DNA of 64,000 nt from Bacteroidota bacterium (GCA_008933805.1 WBUH01000001.1:124001-188000); one strand, 5' to 3'; positions 9,000-17,671 are shown, numbered from the stretch's first letter. Made by a program: numbers and translations. Notes: generated from the letters alone by a model not told the origin.

Positions 9000-9707
9000 T
9001 TAGTTGTTTTGGGCACCGGCTTGTATCCATTTACGGATAATTGTTATTTCACAATCGGCCATTTTGGGAGCGCCTTGGGGCATTGGTTTATAGCTTGGAT
9101 TGTGGCTGATGGCTCCTAAAAGCTTTCCGTTATCGGCCTGTGTTTTCACTTCAGCATAGTTGGTAAGTGATATTCCTGCCGAGGGGAATGCTCCGCTGTG
9201 GCAGCCTTTACACTTACTGTCTAACAGCGGCAACACATTGGCTGCAAATTTAAAGTTGGTGGTATCGCAACCGCTGTTACACTTGTTGTTTTTGGCACCT
9301 TGCTGTATCCACTTGGTAAGTTTGTTTATTTGTTCTTGTGTAAGCGGAGTGCGTGGGGGAGGAGGCATTTTTTTATCGGGGTCGGTTTCTGTAATGGCTT
9401 CAATCAAATCGCTGCCGTTTACGTTGCCCGGTGTTACTGCCCCACTGCTGATAAGGCTTGCGTGCGATGCAACGTTGATACCCTCTGTTTGGGTAATAGC
9501 ATCGTGGCAACCTGACATACCGCAGTTTGAGGTCAAAATGGGTAAAATGTCGTTTTCAAAATACACACTGTCGGGGTCACAGTTTCCTGTTCCTCCACCC
9601 GGATTGTTTGGGTTTCCATTGTTTGCCGTAGGTAAAACCTCGGGCTGGTGTTGGCAACTGTAGGCCAGTGCCAATAGCGCAGATAATACGATAATAGTTT
9701 TCTTCAT
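9000..9707 (-). CDS. Two-domain cytochrome c-like lipoprotein (CX4CH + CXXCH)
   Basis: A 235-residue lipoprotein (lipobox ALAYSC). Domain 1 carries NCGMSGCH (CX4CH) and a KKMPPPPRTPL Met-containing loop. Domain 2 carries KCKGCH (CXXCH) and PMPQGAPKM. Each domain ends with the ITKWIQQGAKNN or IRKWIQAGAQNN type tail, showing an internal duplication. It is a close paralogue of the neighbouring 9726-10409 gene. These features suggest a periplasmic di-heme c-type protein; heme binding is an inference from the motifs. Confidence 0.8.
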   Translation of the reverse strand: MKKTIIVLSALLALAYSCQHQPEVLPTANNGNPNNPGGGTGNCDPDSVYFENDILPILTSNCGMSGCHDAITQTEGINVASHASLISSGAVTPGNVNGSDLIEAITETDPDKKMPPPPRTPLTQEQINKLTKWIQQGAKNNKCNSGCDTTNFKFAANVLPLLDSKCKGCHSGAFPSAGISLTNYAEVKTQADNGKLLGAISHNPSYKPMPQGAPKMADCEITIIRKWIQAGAQNN

Positions 9708-9725
9708 TTTTCGAAATAAGCCTGT

Positions 9726-10409
9726 TTAATTATTAAGTGCCCCTGCCTGTATCCATTGACGGATAATACTTATCTGGCAATCGGGCAACTTTGAGCCTTG
9801 CGGCATTTGTTTATATCCGGGTGTGTGGGTAATAGTGCCTAGCAAGTTGCCATTGTCGGCATTTGTTTTGGCATCGGCATACCCTTCCAATCTTAAATTT
9901 CCTGAGGGGAATGTACCACTGTGGCAGCTTTTACACGAGGCATCTAAAATAGGCCACACATTAGCAGCAAATTTAAACTCGGTAGTATCGCAACCCGTGC
10001 ATTTATTATTTCTTGCCCCTTGTCGTATCCATGCTTCTATTTTAGCTATGGCGTCTGCCGATACTTTAGCTCGTGGCGACGGAGGCATAACATTTTTTCC
10101 GTTTGAGGTAATTACCTCAATAAGTTTACTTTTATCGGGACGGCGGGGCACAATCAATCCGCTGTTTAAAATGTCAGCATAGCTTGATACATTAACATCC
10201 TCTTCGTGCGAACCATTTCCGTGACAGCCGGTCATACCGCAATTAGAGGATGTAATGGGCATAATATCATTTTCAAAATACACCGTATCAGCAGCGCAAT
10301 TGCTGCTTGCATATGTAGATTGTTTGATAAACTCAGTATAGTCGGGTTTGTGTGTGCAGCCGGTTATCACCATCACAAACACTATCGTTACTATTGCCCC
10401 TGTCCTCAT
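9726..10409 (-). CDS. Two-domain cytochrome c-like lipoprotein (CX4CH + CXXCH), paralogue
   Basis: A 227-residue lipoprotein (lipobox VITGC) with the same layout as its neighbour: first site NCGMTGCH (CX4CH), second site SCKSCH (CXXCH), Met loops VMPPSPRA and QMPQGSK, and duplicated tails IEAWIRQGARNN and IRQWIQAGALNN. It is separated from the 9000-9707 gene by only 18 bp, so the two are probably cotranscribed tandem duplicates. Its partner and redox reaction are not evident. Confidence 0.8.
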   Translation of the reverse strand: MRTGAIVTIVFVMVITGCTHKPDYTEFIKQSTYASSNCAADTVYFENDIMPITSSNCGMTGCHGNGSHEEDVNVSSYADILNSGLIVPRRPDKSKLIEVITSNGKNVMPPSPRAKVSADAIAKIEAWIRQGARNNKCTGCDTTEFKFAANVWPILDASCKSCHSGTFPSGNLRLEGYADAKTNADNGNLLGTITHTPGYKQMPQGSKLPDCQISIIRQWIQAGALNN

Positions 10410-10429
10410 TATAAGAAGTTGTTAAAAGT

Positions 10430-10882
10430 CTAGTTGCCTTCTTTGCTAAAAGAGCTTTTTTTCAAGCGTACCAAGCCGGGAAGGTCAAAATCAGTATCGG
10501 GTTTTTCGGCACTGATAAATAAGCCTTTCAATACAACTTTTTGGGGCGAAGCAAGTTGTTTTGCCTGCGCATTGTATTCAGGATGAACTTCACAAAACAC
10601 TTCGTATTTATCGCCAGATTTAAACACAACCGAACTGATAGAGTCATTAGGCTCTATTCTTGTTACCTCACCACTAATTTCAAGCACTTTGTCATTGTAT
10701 TTTGCAATAGCACTATCGTGGTTAGTCTCAAACTCTTGCACAAGTTGGGCTACTGTTAATGTGTAATCAGCCTTTGATTCAAGGATGTTTTTCTTTGGTT
10801 TGTTGTAAATGAAGAACCAAACATAAGCAGCTGAAAGTACAGCCACAATCAGGCCAATTAAAAGTACGGTTTTTAATTTCAT
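10430..10882 (-). CDS. OB-fold (tRNA_anti-like) membrane-anchored protein
   Basis: A 150-residue protein with one N-terminal transmembrane helix (residues about 5-27), then an OB-fold region resembling tRNA_anti-like domains: LTVAQLVQEFETNHDSAIAK, VLEISGEVTRIE and VVLKGLF. In Bacteroidota such small OB proteins often accompany YceI and cytochrome-like genes. It is the first gene of the minus-strand run down to 7006, and the promoter should lie between 10883 and 11070. Ligand and function are unknown. Confidence 0.75.
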   Translation of the reverse strand: MKLKTVLLIGLIVAVLSAAYVWFFIYNKPKKNILESKADYTLTVAQLVQEFETNHDSAIAKYNDKVLEISGEVTRIEPNDSISSVVFKSGDKYEVFCEVHPEYNAQAKQLASPQKVVLKGLFISAEKPDTDFDLPGLVRLKKSSFSKEGN

Positions 10883-11070
10883 AGGTAGGTAGTGATTAAT
10901 GTTTAAACCTTAATTGCAAACTGCAAAAATAATTAAAAAAATAGAGGTCATTATACAACAAATGTCACATTTGAAGTGCATTGACGCGTTTGTTATTTTC
11001 TTACGGTGCAGTAAACAATAAGTTTTAACACCCCAAGACAATGTTTTTAATACAAATGTTGTTTAAACTT

Positions 11071-11574
11071 TTATTTTTTATTGATAGAAAGACCTCGAAG
11101 CCTTTTTCTATGCAAAAACACAAAAAGAGGGTACGAAACAAAACCCAATACCAAGGCCATTGCAACAGCCAAAATGAGCCCACCGCTCAGGTATTGCACT
11201 AAGTTGTTTTTTAATAATTGCCACGAAAAACTTTGTCCGGCATCAATTTGGGCGGGGTGCTCCATAAATATCCCGCCGATTTTAAAACTCAGGTACATAA
11301 TAATAGGAACTAACGGGTAGGGGGTGATTACGTTAATCAGCACAATCACTAATACTTTATTAAGCCTAAGGGCAAAAGCTACCAGAATGCCTAAAATGGT
11401 TTGTAAGCCGTATAATGGCACAAAAGCTAAGAAGCCGGCAATGGCAACACTAAAAGCCCGTGTTTTGGGCGATTCGTTTGAGTTGATTAAAGACCGACGG
11501 GTAAGCCGCCACAATGCTTTGCGGGTTACTTTTCTACGCTTTTTTTTGGGTGTTCTCACTATTGCCGATAACAA
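11071..11574 (-). CDS. DUF2062 membrane protein
   Basis: A 167-residue protein with a basic N-terminus, then the DUF2062 pattern: SPKTRAFSVAIAGFLAFVPLYGLQT, and INVITPYPLVPIIMYLSFKIG, with about three hydrophobic segments and a basic C-terminus. DUF2062 proteins are inner-membrane proteins of unknown function, sometimes linked to glycosyl transfer. It is divergent from tatC, the two starts being about 130 bp apart. Confidence 0.85.
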   Translation of the reverse strand: MLSAIVRTPKKKRRKVTRKALWRLTRRSLINSNESPKTRAFSVAIAGFLAFVPLYGLQTILGILVAFALRLNKVLVIVLINVITPYPLVPIIMYLSFKIGGIFMEHPAQIDAGQSFSWQLLKNNLVQYLSGGLILAVAMALVLGFVSYPLFVFLHRKRLRGLSINKK

Positions 11575-11706
11575 AAGTAGTTTAATAGTATTAACTGAGT
11601 ACTATCACATTCATGCATTATTTGCTCTGCCAACAGTTTGCATTTATGCCTTTTGCACCCGACAATTTTCGTTAATTTCGCAGCCTTAAAACAGCGACAG
11701 AACAGC

Positions 11707-12558
11707 ATGGCTTTAGACCAAGAGTTTGATGATGAACCCGTGAAGGAAATGACTTTTTTTGAACACGTTGACGAACTGAGAAAGTACATTATCAGAGCGT
11801 TGGCGGGTGTGGTGCTGTTTTCTATTTTCGGGTTGGCTTTTCCCCATATTCTGTTCGACGAAATAATTTTCGGGCCTACTCATCTTGATTTTTGGACGTA
11901 CCGCAAGATGTGCGAACTGTCGTACCTTGTAAATAATGATGATACTTTGTGTCTTAAGGCCATAGAGTATGCCATCTTCAGTCCTTCTATCACATCACAG
12001 TTTACCCAATATTTCATGGTATCAATCATTGCAGGGGTGGTAATGGCCTTTCCTTGGATTTTGTACCAATTGTGGCTGTTTATCAGGCCCGCACTTAGTG
12101 ATAAAGAGATAAAGTATGCCAAGCAAATGGTGGGTTACGGCAGCTTTTTGTTCTTTTTGGGTATTTCGTTCGGGTACTTTATCCTTACGCCAATATCGCT
12201 TAACTTTTTGGGTAATTTCAAACTGATGGACAACATCCAAAACCAATTTACGGTGGATTCTTACATCAGCTTTGTAACTATGCTAACCCTTGCCACAGGC
12301 ATAATATTTGAGTTGCCGATAATTATTTACTTCCTGTCTAAAATAGGATTGGTAACGGCTGCTTACCTGCGCAAATACCGCCGCTATGCCATACTTATTG
12401 TGGTGATTGTAGCCGCAGTGCTAACCCCGCCCGATGTAACCAGCCAAGTATTGATGAGTATACCGCTGGTAATACTTTACGAAATTGGGATAATGATTGC
12501 TGCACGCGTTGAAAAACGCAAAGCAGCCCAAACAACCGCTGAAATTACAAAACGATAA
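11707..12558 (+). CDS. tatC: Twin-arginine translocase subunit TatC
   Basis: A 283-residue polytopic protein with six hydrophobic segments. It has the conserved N-terminal FFEHVDELRKYI (TatC family has F-x-H-x-x-E-L-R), the AFPWILYQLWLFIRPALSDKEIKYA segment and the LTPPDVTSQVLMSIPL helix. TatC recognises twin-arginine signal peptides. The ATG at 11707 directly precedes the family N-terminus, and a longer frame upstream is not conserved. The upstream sequence has GTTAATTTCGCAGCC, close to a Bacteroidota -7 element. Confidence 0.97.
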   Translation: MALDQEFDDEPVKEMTFFEHVDELRKYIIRALAGVVLFSIFGLAFPHILFDEIIFGPTHLDFWTYRKMCELSYLVNNDDTLCLKAIEYAIFSPSITSQFTQYFMVSIIAGVVMAFPWILYQLWLFIRPALSDKEIKYAKQMVGYGSFLFFLGISFGYFILTPISLNFLGNFKLMDNIQNQFTVDSYISFVTMLTLATGIIFELPIIIYFLSKIGLVTAAYLRKYRRYAILIVVIVAAVLTPPDVTSQVLMSIPLVILYEIGIMIAARVEKRKAAQTTAEITKR

Positions 12559-12571
12559 TTATAGAACTACC

Positions 12572-13321
12572 ATGAAAATAGCAATGGCAGTTTTATTTGC
12601 ACTGGGAATTCTAAGTTATGGTTGTTCTAAGAAAAAATCTGCCCTATCACCCTATGTGTTAAATATGGAGGTTTTTGGGGCAAAAGTTGTAGATAGCACT
12701 GCAATTCCACCTGAGATCAAATACGAAGGGAATATTGTGGTTGCTATTGAATGGCAAGATAAACTTGGGAAGAATCTCTTTATAGGAAGTCTCACAGGTG
12801 AAAAAACAGGTATTATTATCGATTCCTTATACAGAGATGGGTTTGAGTTAAGTGACAGGAAACTTTATTGTTATCATTTTGTCTCTAATAGTTTAAAACC
12901 TAATTGGGAGATAAAAAAAGATGAAAATTGTGTTTATGATTTAGGTGTGAATTTTATTGAAAAAACAATTTCAGTTACTGACCTTGATAAAGACTCGATA
13001 GGTGAGGTTTCCTTTGCTTATTATAGTGCGTGTAGAAGTGATGTCTCACCTTCGGATGTAGAAGTTATTTTGGAAGAGAACAAGGTTTTTTACAAATTGT
13101 CGGGTATAGGTTTATTGCCTCATGGGCGGAAGAATAAAGATGAAATATTAGATAAAGAAGATATTTGCTGCCTAGATAAAGTGGGGGAAAAAGATTTCGA
13201 TAATCAACTAGGTAAGTATAAAGATGAAGTTAGCTTTGTGAATGCACCTCCAAGTTTTTTAGACTTTGCACAATCTGTATGGGTTAGTGCAATTCACAAT
13301 GAATATAATTACTTAAAATAA
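12572..13321 (+). CDS. Lipoprotein, resembles the M949_RS01915-type family
   Basis: A 249-residue lipoprotein with lipobox LSYGC at about residue 18. The central text (EGNIVVAIEWQDKLGKN, ISVTDLDKDSIGEVSF, CRSDVSPSD) resembles a Bacteroidota family given the tag M949_RS01915, named for surface polysaccharide context. I am not certain of that assignment. The gene is visibly more AT-rich than its neighbours tatC and rpiB, and it sits between two housekeeping genes, which suggests later acquisition. No catalytic motif is visible. Confidence 0.6.
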   Translation: MKIAMAVLFALGILSYGCSKKKSALSPYVLNMEVFGAKVVDSTAIPPEIKYEGNIVVAIEWQDKLGKNLFIGSLTGEKTGIIIDSLYRDGFELSDRKLYCYHFVSNSLKPNWEIKKDENCVYDLGVNFIEKTISVTDLDKDSIGEVSFAYYSACRSDVSPSDVEVILEENKVFYKLSGIGLLPHGRKNKDEILDKEDICCLDKVGEKDFDNQLGKYKDEVSFVNAPPSFLDFAQSVWVSAIHNEYNYLK

Positions 13322-13334
13322 GAATATACATATT

Positions 13335-13766
13335 ATGAAAATAGCAATGGCAGGCGACCACGCCGGATATGAATTAAAAGCCCTATTGAGAACCCGTTTG
13401 GAAGCAGCAGGGCACGAGGTGCATGACTTTGGTCCTTTTGGTCCTGAGTCGGTAGATTACCCTGATTTTGTTCATCCATTGGCAAAATCGGTAGTGGCAA
13501 AAGAAGCCGAGCTGGGTATATTGATTTGCGGCAGCGGTAATGGTGTTTGTATGACTGCTAACAAATACGCAGATATTCGTGCAGCGCTGTGCTGGGAACC
13601 GGAGTTGGGTGCTTTAGCACGTCAACACAACAATGCTAACGTATTGTGCATACCCGCACGTTTTGTAAGTGTTGAGAAAGCATTTGCCATTGCAGATAGT
13701 TTCCTTTCGGCACAGTTTGAAGGTGGTCGTCACCAAAACAGGGTAGATAAAATTGCCATTAAATAA
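13335..13766 (+). CDS. rpiB: Ribose 5-phosphate isomerase B
   Basis: A 143-residue protein of normal RpiB length. It has MKIAMAGDHAGYELK at the N-terminus and the active-site loop ILICGSGNGVCMTANKY, where Cys acts as general base in the family, then RAALCWEPELGALARQHNNANVL. It interconverts ribose 5-phosphate and ribulose 5-phosphate in the pentose phosphate pathway. It follows the lipoprotein gene by 13 bp and precedes a 3-hydroxyacyl-CoA dehydrogenase gene by 30 bp, so a short plus-strand operon is plausible. Confidence 0.95.
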   Translation: MKIAMAGDHAGYELKALLRTRLEAAGHEVHDFGPFGPESVDYPDFVHPLAKSVVAKEAELGILICGSGNGVCMTANKYADIRAALCWEPELGALARQHNNANVLCIPARFVSVEKAFAIADSFLSAQFEGGRHQNRVDKIAIK

Positions 13767-13796
13767 TCTCTAATTTCAAATTCGAAATTTCTAATT

Positions 13797-14642
13797 ATGG
13801 CAATTAAAAAGGTAGCAGTAATAGGCGCAGGCACTATGGGTGCCGGTATAGCACAAGTTTGCGCACAAAGCGGGTACGACACGGTTTTGTATGATATAAA
13901 TACAGAAATGGTGGCTAAAGCTGAAAAGGGTGTTATTAAAAACCTTGACGGTGCCATTGAGCGTGGAAAACTGACAACTGCTGAGAAAGACGCTACCCTT
14001 GCAAGGATGCTTTTTACGGGAGACTTTGAGGCACTAAAAGCTGACTTGGTAATTGAAGCCATTGTGGAACGCTTGGACGTGAAGGTGGGATTGTTTGAAA
14101 AACTTGCCGCCCAAAACCCTGCCGAAACTATTTTGGCTACCAATACATCTACCATACCTATTACACAAATAGCAGCTAAAATTGCTAATCCTGAAAGGGT
14201 AGTGGGCATTCACTTTTTTAACCCTGCCCACATAATGAAACTGGTGGAGGTAATTGCAGGTGCGCAAACCTCTGATGAAGTGGCCGAGCAATCAAAAGCA
14301 TTTGTGTTAAGTGTGGGTAAAACCCCTATTATGGCAAAAGATGCACCCGGTTTTATTGTAAACCGTGTTGCGCGCCATTTTTATGTAGAAGGCTTGAAAG
14401 TAGCCGAAGAAAACGTGGCACCGCTTGAAACTATTGATGCGTTGTGTGAAGCCAGTGGTTTTAAAATGGGCCCTTTCCGTTTGATGGATTTAATAGGAGT
14501 GGATACCAACTTCTCGGTTACTTCGTCGATGTACCAATTATTTCATTACGACCCGAAATTCCGCCCCAGCCGCATACAGCAGCAAAAGGTGGATGCAGGG
14601 CATCACGGGCGTAAAACCGGCAAAGGGTTTTATAGCTATTAA
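13797..14642 (+). CDS. 3-hydroxybutyryl-CoA dehydrogenase (3HCDH family)
   Basis: A 281-residue NAD-binding enzyme. The Rossmann site is VAVIGAGTMGAGIAQV (GxGxxG). The central NTSTIPITQIA and GIHFFNPAHIMKLVEVI carry the catalytic His. The C-terminal 3HCDH domain has KDAPGFIVNRVARHFY and GPFRLMDLIGVD. It oxidises or forms 3-hydroxyacyl-CoA in fatty-acid or butyrate-type metabolism. The length matches Hbd-type enzymes. A divergent relative lies at 54851-55510, beyond the prophage, so the insertion separates two genes of the same family. Confidence 0.94.
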   Translation: MAIKKVAVIGAGTMGAGIAQVCAQSGYDTVLYDINTEMVAKAEKGVIKNLDGAIERGKLTTAEKDATLARMLFTGDFEALKADLVIEAIVERLDVKVGLFEKLAAQNPAETILATNTSTIPITQIAAKIANPERVVGIHFFNPAHIMKLVEVIAGAQTSDEVAEQSKAFVLSVGKTPIMAKDAPGFIVNRVARHFYVEGLKVAEENVAPLETIDALCEASGFKMGPFRLMDLIGVDTNFSVTSSMYQLFHYDPKFRPSRIQQQKVDAGHHGRKTGKGFYSY

Positions 14643-14712
14643 CCACAAAGAAAAACCATACACAGTTTGCAAGGATAGTAAGGTAAATGATGGGCATCAA
14701 ATGCTAACTTCA

Positions 14713-14736
14713 TTGTAATCCCAAATCTTATATTTG
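14713..14736 (+). promoter_or_regulatory. Bacteroidota-type promoter of gpmA
   Basis: TATATTTG at 14729-14736 matches the -7 consensus TAnnTTTG, with a TTG upstream at 14713. The spacing is shorter than the usual 19 bp, so only the -7 element is firm. It lies 20 bp ahead of the gpmA start. Confidence 0.6.
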
Positions 14737-14755
14737 CAGGCCAATAGAATTTACT

Positions 14756-15361
14756 ATGTCAGAATTAGTTATCATACGCCACGGCCAATCGCAGTGGAAC
14801 CTCGAAAACCGTTTTACAGGATGGGTAGATGTTGAACTTACTCCTAAAGGACAAGAAGAAGCCCGCAATGCAGGTGAAATGCTGAAAGGCCACAAATTTG
14901 ATGCAGCTTTTACATCAGGGTTGAAACGTGCCCAAAACACCTTGGCGACCATTTTAGAAGTAACCGGACAAACCGAAATACCCGTTACTAAACACGAAGC
15001 GTTGAACGAGCGTATGTATGGCGATTTGCAAGGACTTGATAAAGCGGAAACCGCTAAAAAATACGGTGATGAGCAGGTACACATTTGGAGGCGTAGTTTT
15101 GATATTGCCCCTCCCAACGGTGAAAGTTTGAAGGATACCGCAGAGCGCGTATTGCCTTACTACCAAGCAACCATTGAGCCTTTGTTGAAACAAGGTAAAA
15201 AAATTATCATATCAGCGCACGGAAATAGCTTGCGTGCTTTGATTATGTACCTTGAAAACCTCACTCCTGAGCAAATTTTGCAAAAAGAGTTGGGCACTGC
15301 CCGCCCCATTATTTACCAGTTAGACGAGAACGCAAAAGTTGTGCAGGCGCAAGCCATGTAA
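14756..15361 (+). CDS. gpmA: 2,3-bisphosphoglycerate-dependent phosphoglycerate mutase
   Basis: A 201-residue histidine-phosphatase-fold enzyme. LVIIRHGQSQWN holds the catalytic His, RFTGWVDVELTPKG and LNERMYGDLQG are GpmA signatures, and SAHGNSLRAL holds the second His. It interconverts 3- and 2-phosphoglycerate in glycolysis. It is the last host gene before the prophage and ends at a strong bidirectional hairpin. Before insertion, the convergent gene now at 54280-54849 would have faced it across that hairpin. Confidence 0.97.
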   Translation: MSELVIIRHGQSQWNLENRFTGWVDVELTPKGQEEARNAGEMLKGHKFDAAFTSGLKRAQNTLATILEVTGQTEIPVTKHEALNERMYGDLQGLDKAETAKKYGDEQVHIWRRSFDIAPPNGESLKDTAERVLPYYQATIEPLLKQGKKIIISAHGNSLRALIMYLENLTPEQILQKELGTARPIIYQLDENAKVVQAQAM

Positions 15362-15378
15362 TTGCTGTTATAAAAACT

Positions 15379-15416
15379 AAAATCCCCTGTTACACGCTGT
15401 AGCAGGGGATTTTTTT
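15379..15416. terminator. Terminator hairpin after gpmA
   Basis: An 11-bp outer stem (15379-15389 with 15403-15413) encloses a smaller TACA/TGTA pairing and is followed by a T-run. Its A-rich left flank allows function in both directions, consistent with an originally convergent gene pair. Confidence 0.9.
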
Positions 15417-15463
15417 ATTATGTACTTTAAAGCACGTTATTTTATTTATTGGGGATTATATAA

Positions 15464-15495
15464 TCGGAAAATCAAAAGGTCGGGAAATGACAAAC
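15464..15495 (+). repeat. Candidate left-end transposase-binding repeats
   Basis: Two 16-mers in tandem, TCGGAAAATCAAAAGG (15464) and TCGGGAAATGACAAAC (15480), are spaced exactly 16 bp. They resemble two sites at the other end read inward on the opposite strand (CCCGAAAATACAAGGG and CCCGAAAACACAGGAC). The inverted arrangement at both ends fits terminal transposase sites. Confidence 0.4.
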
Positions 15496-15505
15496 AAAAG
15501 GTACA

Positions 15506-15531
15506 AGTTTTGGGCTTTTTTGCCCAAAACT
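15506..15531 (-). terminator. Hairpin directly after the Dam gene stop
   Basis: A 10-bp stem (15506-15515 with 15522-15531) surrounds a six-base homopolymer loop and abuts the methylase stop codon. No U-run follows on the minus strand, so termination is likely but not certain. Confidence 0.5.
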
Positions 15532-16323
15532 TTAAATAGGATAATTGGCCACAAGCACCTCTGTTTTCATCTTTACTGTCAAATGCGTTACAGCAACCCT
15601 GCTTTCAAAACGCTTCATGTACCAGCCGTTATTTTTGGCATATTCCATGAGTATATCGCTGGGATAACTCGATAGCAGGAATTTACCTTTTAACCCGGCC
15701 AAAACATCTAAAAGGGCTTTGTAGTCATCAATTGTATAGCCCGAATAATGGGCGCAATCAGAATTAAAATAAGGAGGGTCGACATAAAAGAACGATTGCT
15801 CCGTGTCACGGCTTTTTATCACCTGTAGGGCATCATTGCACTCTATTTGAACGAGGTTTAAACGTTGTTGAAACTGTTTGATAAACCTGCTGCGCTTGTT
15901 ATATATCTTTAAACTGCTTTTATTGGTTTTACGCTCGTAACCCCAGCCACCAAATAACTGACCGCCAAAACCCTGCTGCGTTTGTACATAAAAAGCCCAA
16001 GCACGCTTCAAATCGGAATATAAGTCGGGGTATTTCAATGCGCGCTCAGCTTCCCTGTGCATTTGACGGCTATGCGGTGTAGCAAGTATCAGCGTCCTAA
16101 GTGCCCCAAAATCGCTTTGACAAACCTTGTAAAAGTTGGTAATCCTACCATCAAGGTCATTTATTACCTCAACAGGGCTTGGTTTCTTTGCCCAAAACAC
16201 TGCGCCGCCGCCTAAGAAAGGCTCACAGTATAATGAATGTTGCGGGATTAGCGGCAGTATATGCTTCAACATCTTTTGTTTGCCGCCGTAATAGGTAATA
16301 GGGGTTGTTAATTGTCCTTTCAT
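15532..16323 (-). CDS. Phage DNA adenine methyltransferase (D12/Dam class)
   Basis: A 263-residue N6-adenine methyltransferase. The motifs are TPITYYGGKQKML near the N-terminus, CEPFLGGGAVFW (SAM binding) and FFYVDPPYF (catalytic DPPY, residue about 197). D12-class enzymes methylate adenine in short sites such as GATC. It sits at the very end of the prophage, the position where Mu keeps its mom DNA-modification gene, so protection of phage DNA from restriction is a reasonable inference. No cognate endonuclease is next to it. Confidence 0.93.
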   Translation of the reverse strand: MKGQLTTPITYYGGKQKMLKHILPLIPQHSLYCEPFLGGGAVFWAKKPSPVEVINDLDGRITNFYKVCQSDFGALRTLILATPHSRQMHREAERALKYPDLYSDLKRAWAFYVQTQQGFGGQLFGGWGYERKTNKSSLKIYNKRSRFIKQFQQRLNLVQIECNDALQVIKSRDTEQSFFYVDPPYFNSDCAHYSGYTIDDYKALLDVLAGLKGKFLLSSYPSDILMEYAKNNGWYMKRFESRVAVTHLTVKMKTEVLVANYPI

Positions 16324-16340
16324 CTCAAAATCCTTTTAAT

Positions 16341-16372
16341 AAAAAAGGCGAAGCCTATGCGGCTTCGCCTTT
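16341..16372 (-). terminator. Terminator of the late tail operon
   Basis: A 12-bp perfect stem (16344-16355 with 16361-16372) has a 5-nt loop. On the minus strand a U-run follows (A-run 16341-16346). It lies downstream of the fibre gene ending at 16415 and ahead of the Dam gene. Confidence 0.85.
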
Positions 16373-16414
16373 GTGTCGGGTTTTTAAACAAATCCAACTT
16401 TCTAAAAATATTAA

Positions 16415-17176
16415 TTAATGGTGTATCCTCCAACTAATACCTGATAAATTTATACTTGTAGCAGCACCCACCGTTTGATTTGCCCAGCATTTACCGTCAG
16501 TATCCACCCTTATCCAAGTATAATCGGGATTTGTGATATTAAATGTACCATCCCAAATATCACTTGTAAGAACAATAAACTGCTGGTTTTCTTCGGGCCG
16601 CAAACCTTCGTTAATTTGCATAAACGGTGAATTTGGGGAAGTTGGGGTAGCATCCAAATGTATATCTCCATACAGGTGTATCCGGCCAGCCTCCATACGG
16701 TAGTATGGGGTTGGCACAGTGTTGGTTCCTGCTTGCCAGCCGTTGCTCAAATAAATAAAGTCCTTTTTAGGATTGTAAAAAGTATTATCAACTCCAACAA
16801 CACTCACATCCACAACGCGCGCCATTCTTTTTATGTGCACATTACGGTTATTAGAATCAGCATAAACCCGGGGCGAATATGTAGCATCGGTTTCCTCGTA
16901 AGGCTCCCATCTCAAATCTATAATAATCAAATCATCATAATCAGCAACTACTTGGTGTGCGGGCACATACATTATTTCACCCTTATACGCTATATAACCC
17001 TCTGTGCAGGTTACAGGCAGGCCGGATGTATTGCCCTGTAATTCGCAGCCACTAAAAATATAAGCGGGGCCATAATCAAGGCTAAACTTAAATCCATCCC
17101 TTGCAGCTGCCTGCAAAAAAGTAATATCATCAGTACTGAATGGGTGACCGCCTGTAAAAAAATCTAATCGGTTCAT
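16415..17176 (-). CDS. Putative phage tail fibre/tip protein
   Basis: A 253-residue protein, beta-rich, with short Gly/Ser/Asn loops and a Trp-rich C-terminus (DYTWIRVDTDGKCWANQT). The N-terminus (FTGGHPFSTDDITFLQAAARDG) is of the kind seen in phage fibre and structural proteins of Bacteroidota. It is the last gene of the minus-strand tail block, where Mu-like phages keep fibre genes, and is followed by a strong terminator. No variable repeat related to the DGR template is present in it. The role as receptor binder is inferred from position. Confidence 0.55.
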   Translation of the reverse strand: MNRLDFFTGGHPFSTDDITFLQAAARDGFKFSLDYGPAYIFSGCELQGNTSGLPVTCTEGYIAYKGEIMYVPAHQVVADYDDLIIIDLRWEPYEETDATYSPRVYADSNNRNVHIKRMARVVDVSVVGVDNTFYNPKKDFIYLSNGWQAGTNTVPTPYYRMEAGRIHLYGDIHLDATPTSPNSPFMQINEGLRPEENQQFIVLTSDIWDGTFNITNPDYTWIRVDTDGKCWANQTVGAATSINLSGISWRIHH

Positions 17177-17185
17177 AGTATATGG

Positions 17186-17671
17186 TTAAAAATATTTAAT
17201 GGTAAAAGTTGTGCCGGCCAGCTTGTAATAATTTACCCGCGCAATAATCAGCGATTCACTGACTGATAGTGCTGCGGGCACATAAACAGTAAACTGGCCG
17301 GATACTATTTGTTCAGGAATTGTATAAACATATCGGGGAGACGCGCTTTCAGAAGTTTTGTAAACATATAATGGAGGCTCACCCTCTACTATCTTATACA
17401 GATAGTACACCGGCGAACCGTCACTATTTGTAACAATATAAATGCGGCGCAGGGTATCGTCAAAAACATTGTTCAGCAACGCAGCCAGCACCTTTTGCTG
17501 GCTGTTGTATTTCAGTTTATAATCCAGCTCACCGGCTGTGCTTAAAAAAAACCCGTGCAGGGTTTCAACAGGATTTAGCAATACATACAGCCATGCAATG
17601 TTTTTTGCATCGCGAAGAAAGTATGGCAAAACCCTCTCTATCCAATCCCTTATATTCCACAGATATATCAT
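17186..17671 (-). CDS. Putative tail/baseplate protein (Mu gp48 position)
   Basis: A 161-residue protein beginning MIYLWNIRDWIERVLPYFLRD, with Tyr-rich strands in the second half. I do not recognise the family. It overlaps the stop of the upstream baseplate J-like gene by 4 nt and precedes the fibre gene by 9 bp, so it is cotranscribed with the tail block and stands where Mu has gp48. It may link baseplate wedge and fibre. Confidence is in the gene, less in the role. Confidence 0.55.
   Translation of the reverse strand: MIYLWNIRDWIERVLPYFLRDAKNIAWLYVLLNPVETLHGFFLSTAGELDYKLKYNSQQKVLAALLNNVFDDTLRRIYIVTNSDGSPVYYLYKIVEGEPPLYVYKTSESASPRYVYTIPEQIVSGQFTVYVPAALSVSESLIIARVNYYKLAGTTFTIKYF

Noticed and set aside
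15421-15440. TG at 15421 as a Mu-type left end
   Set aside because: No matching CA end with a 5-bp duplication was found at the other side.
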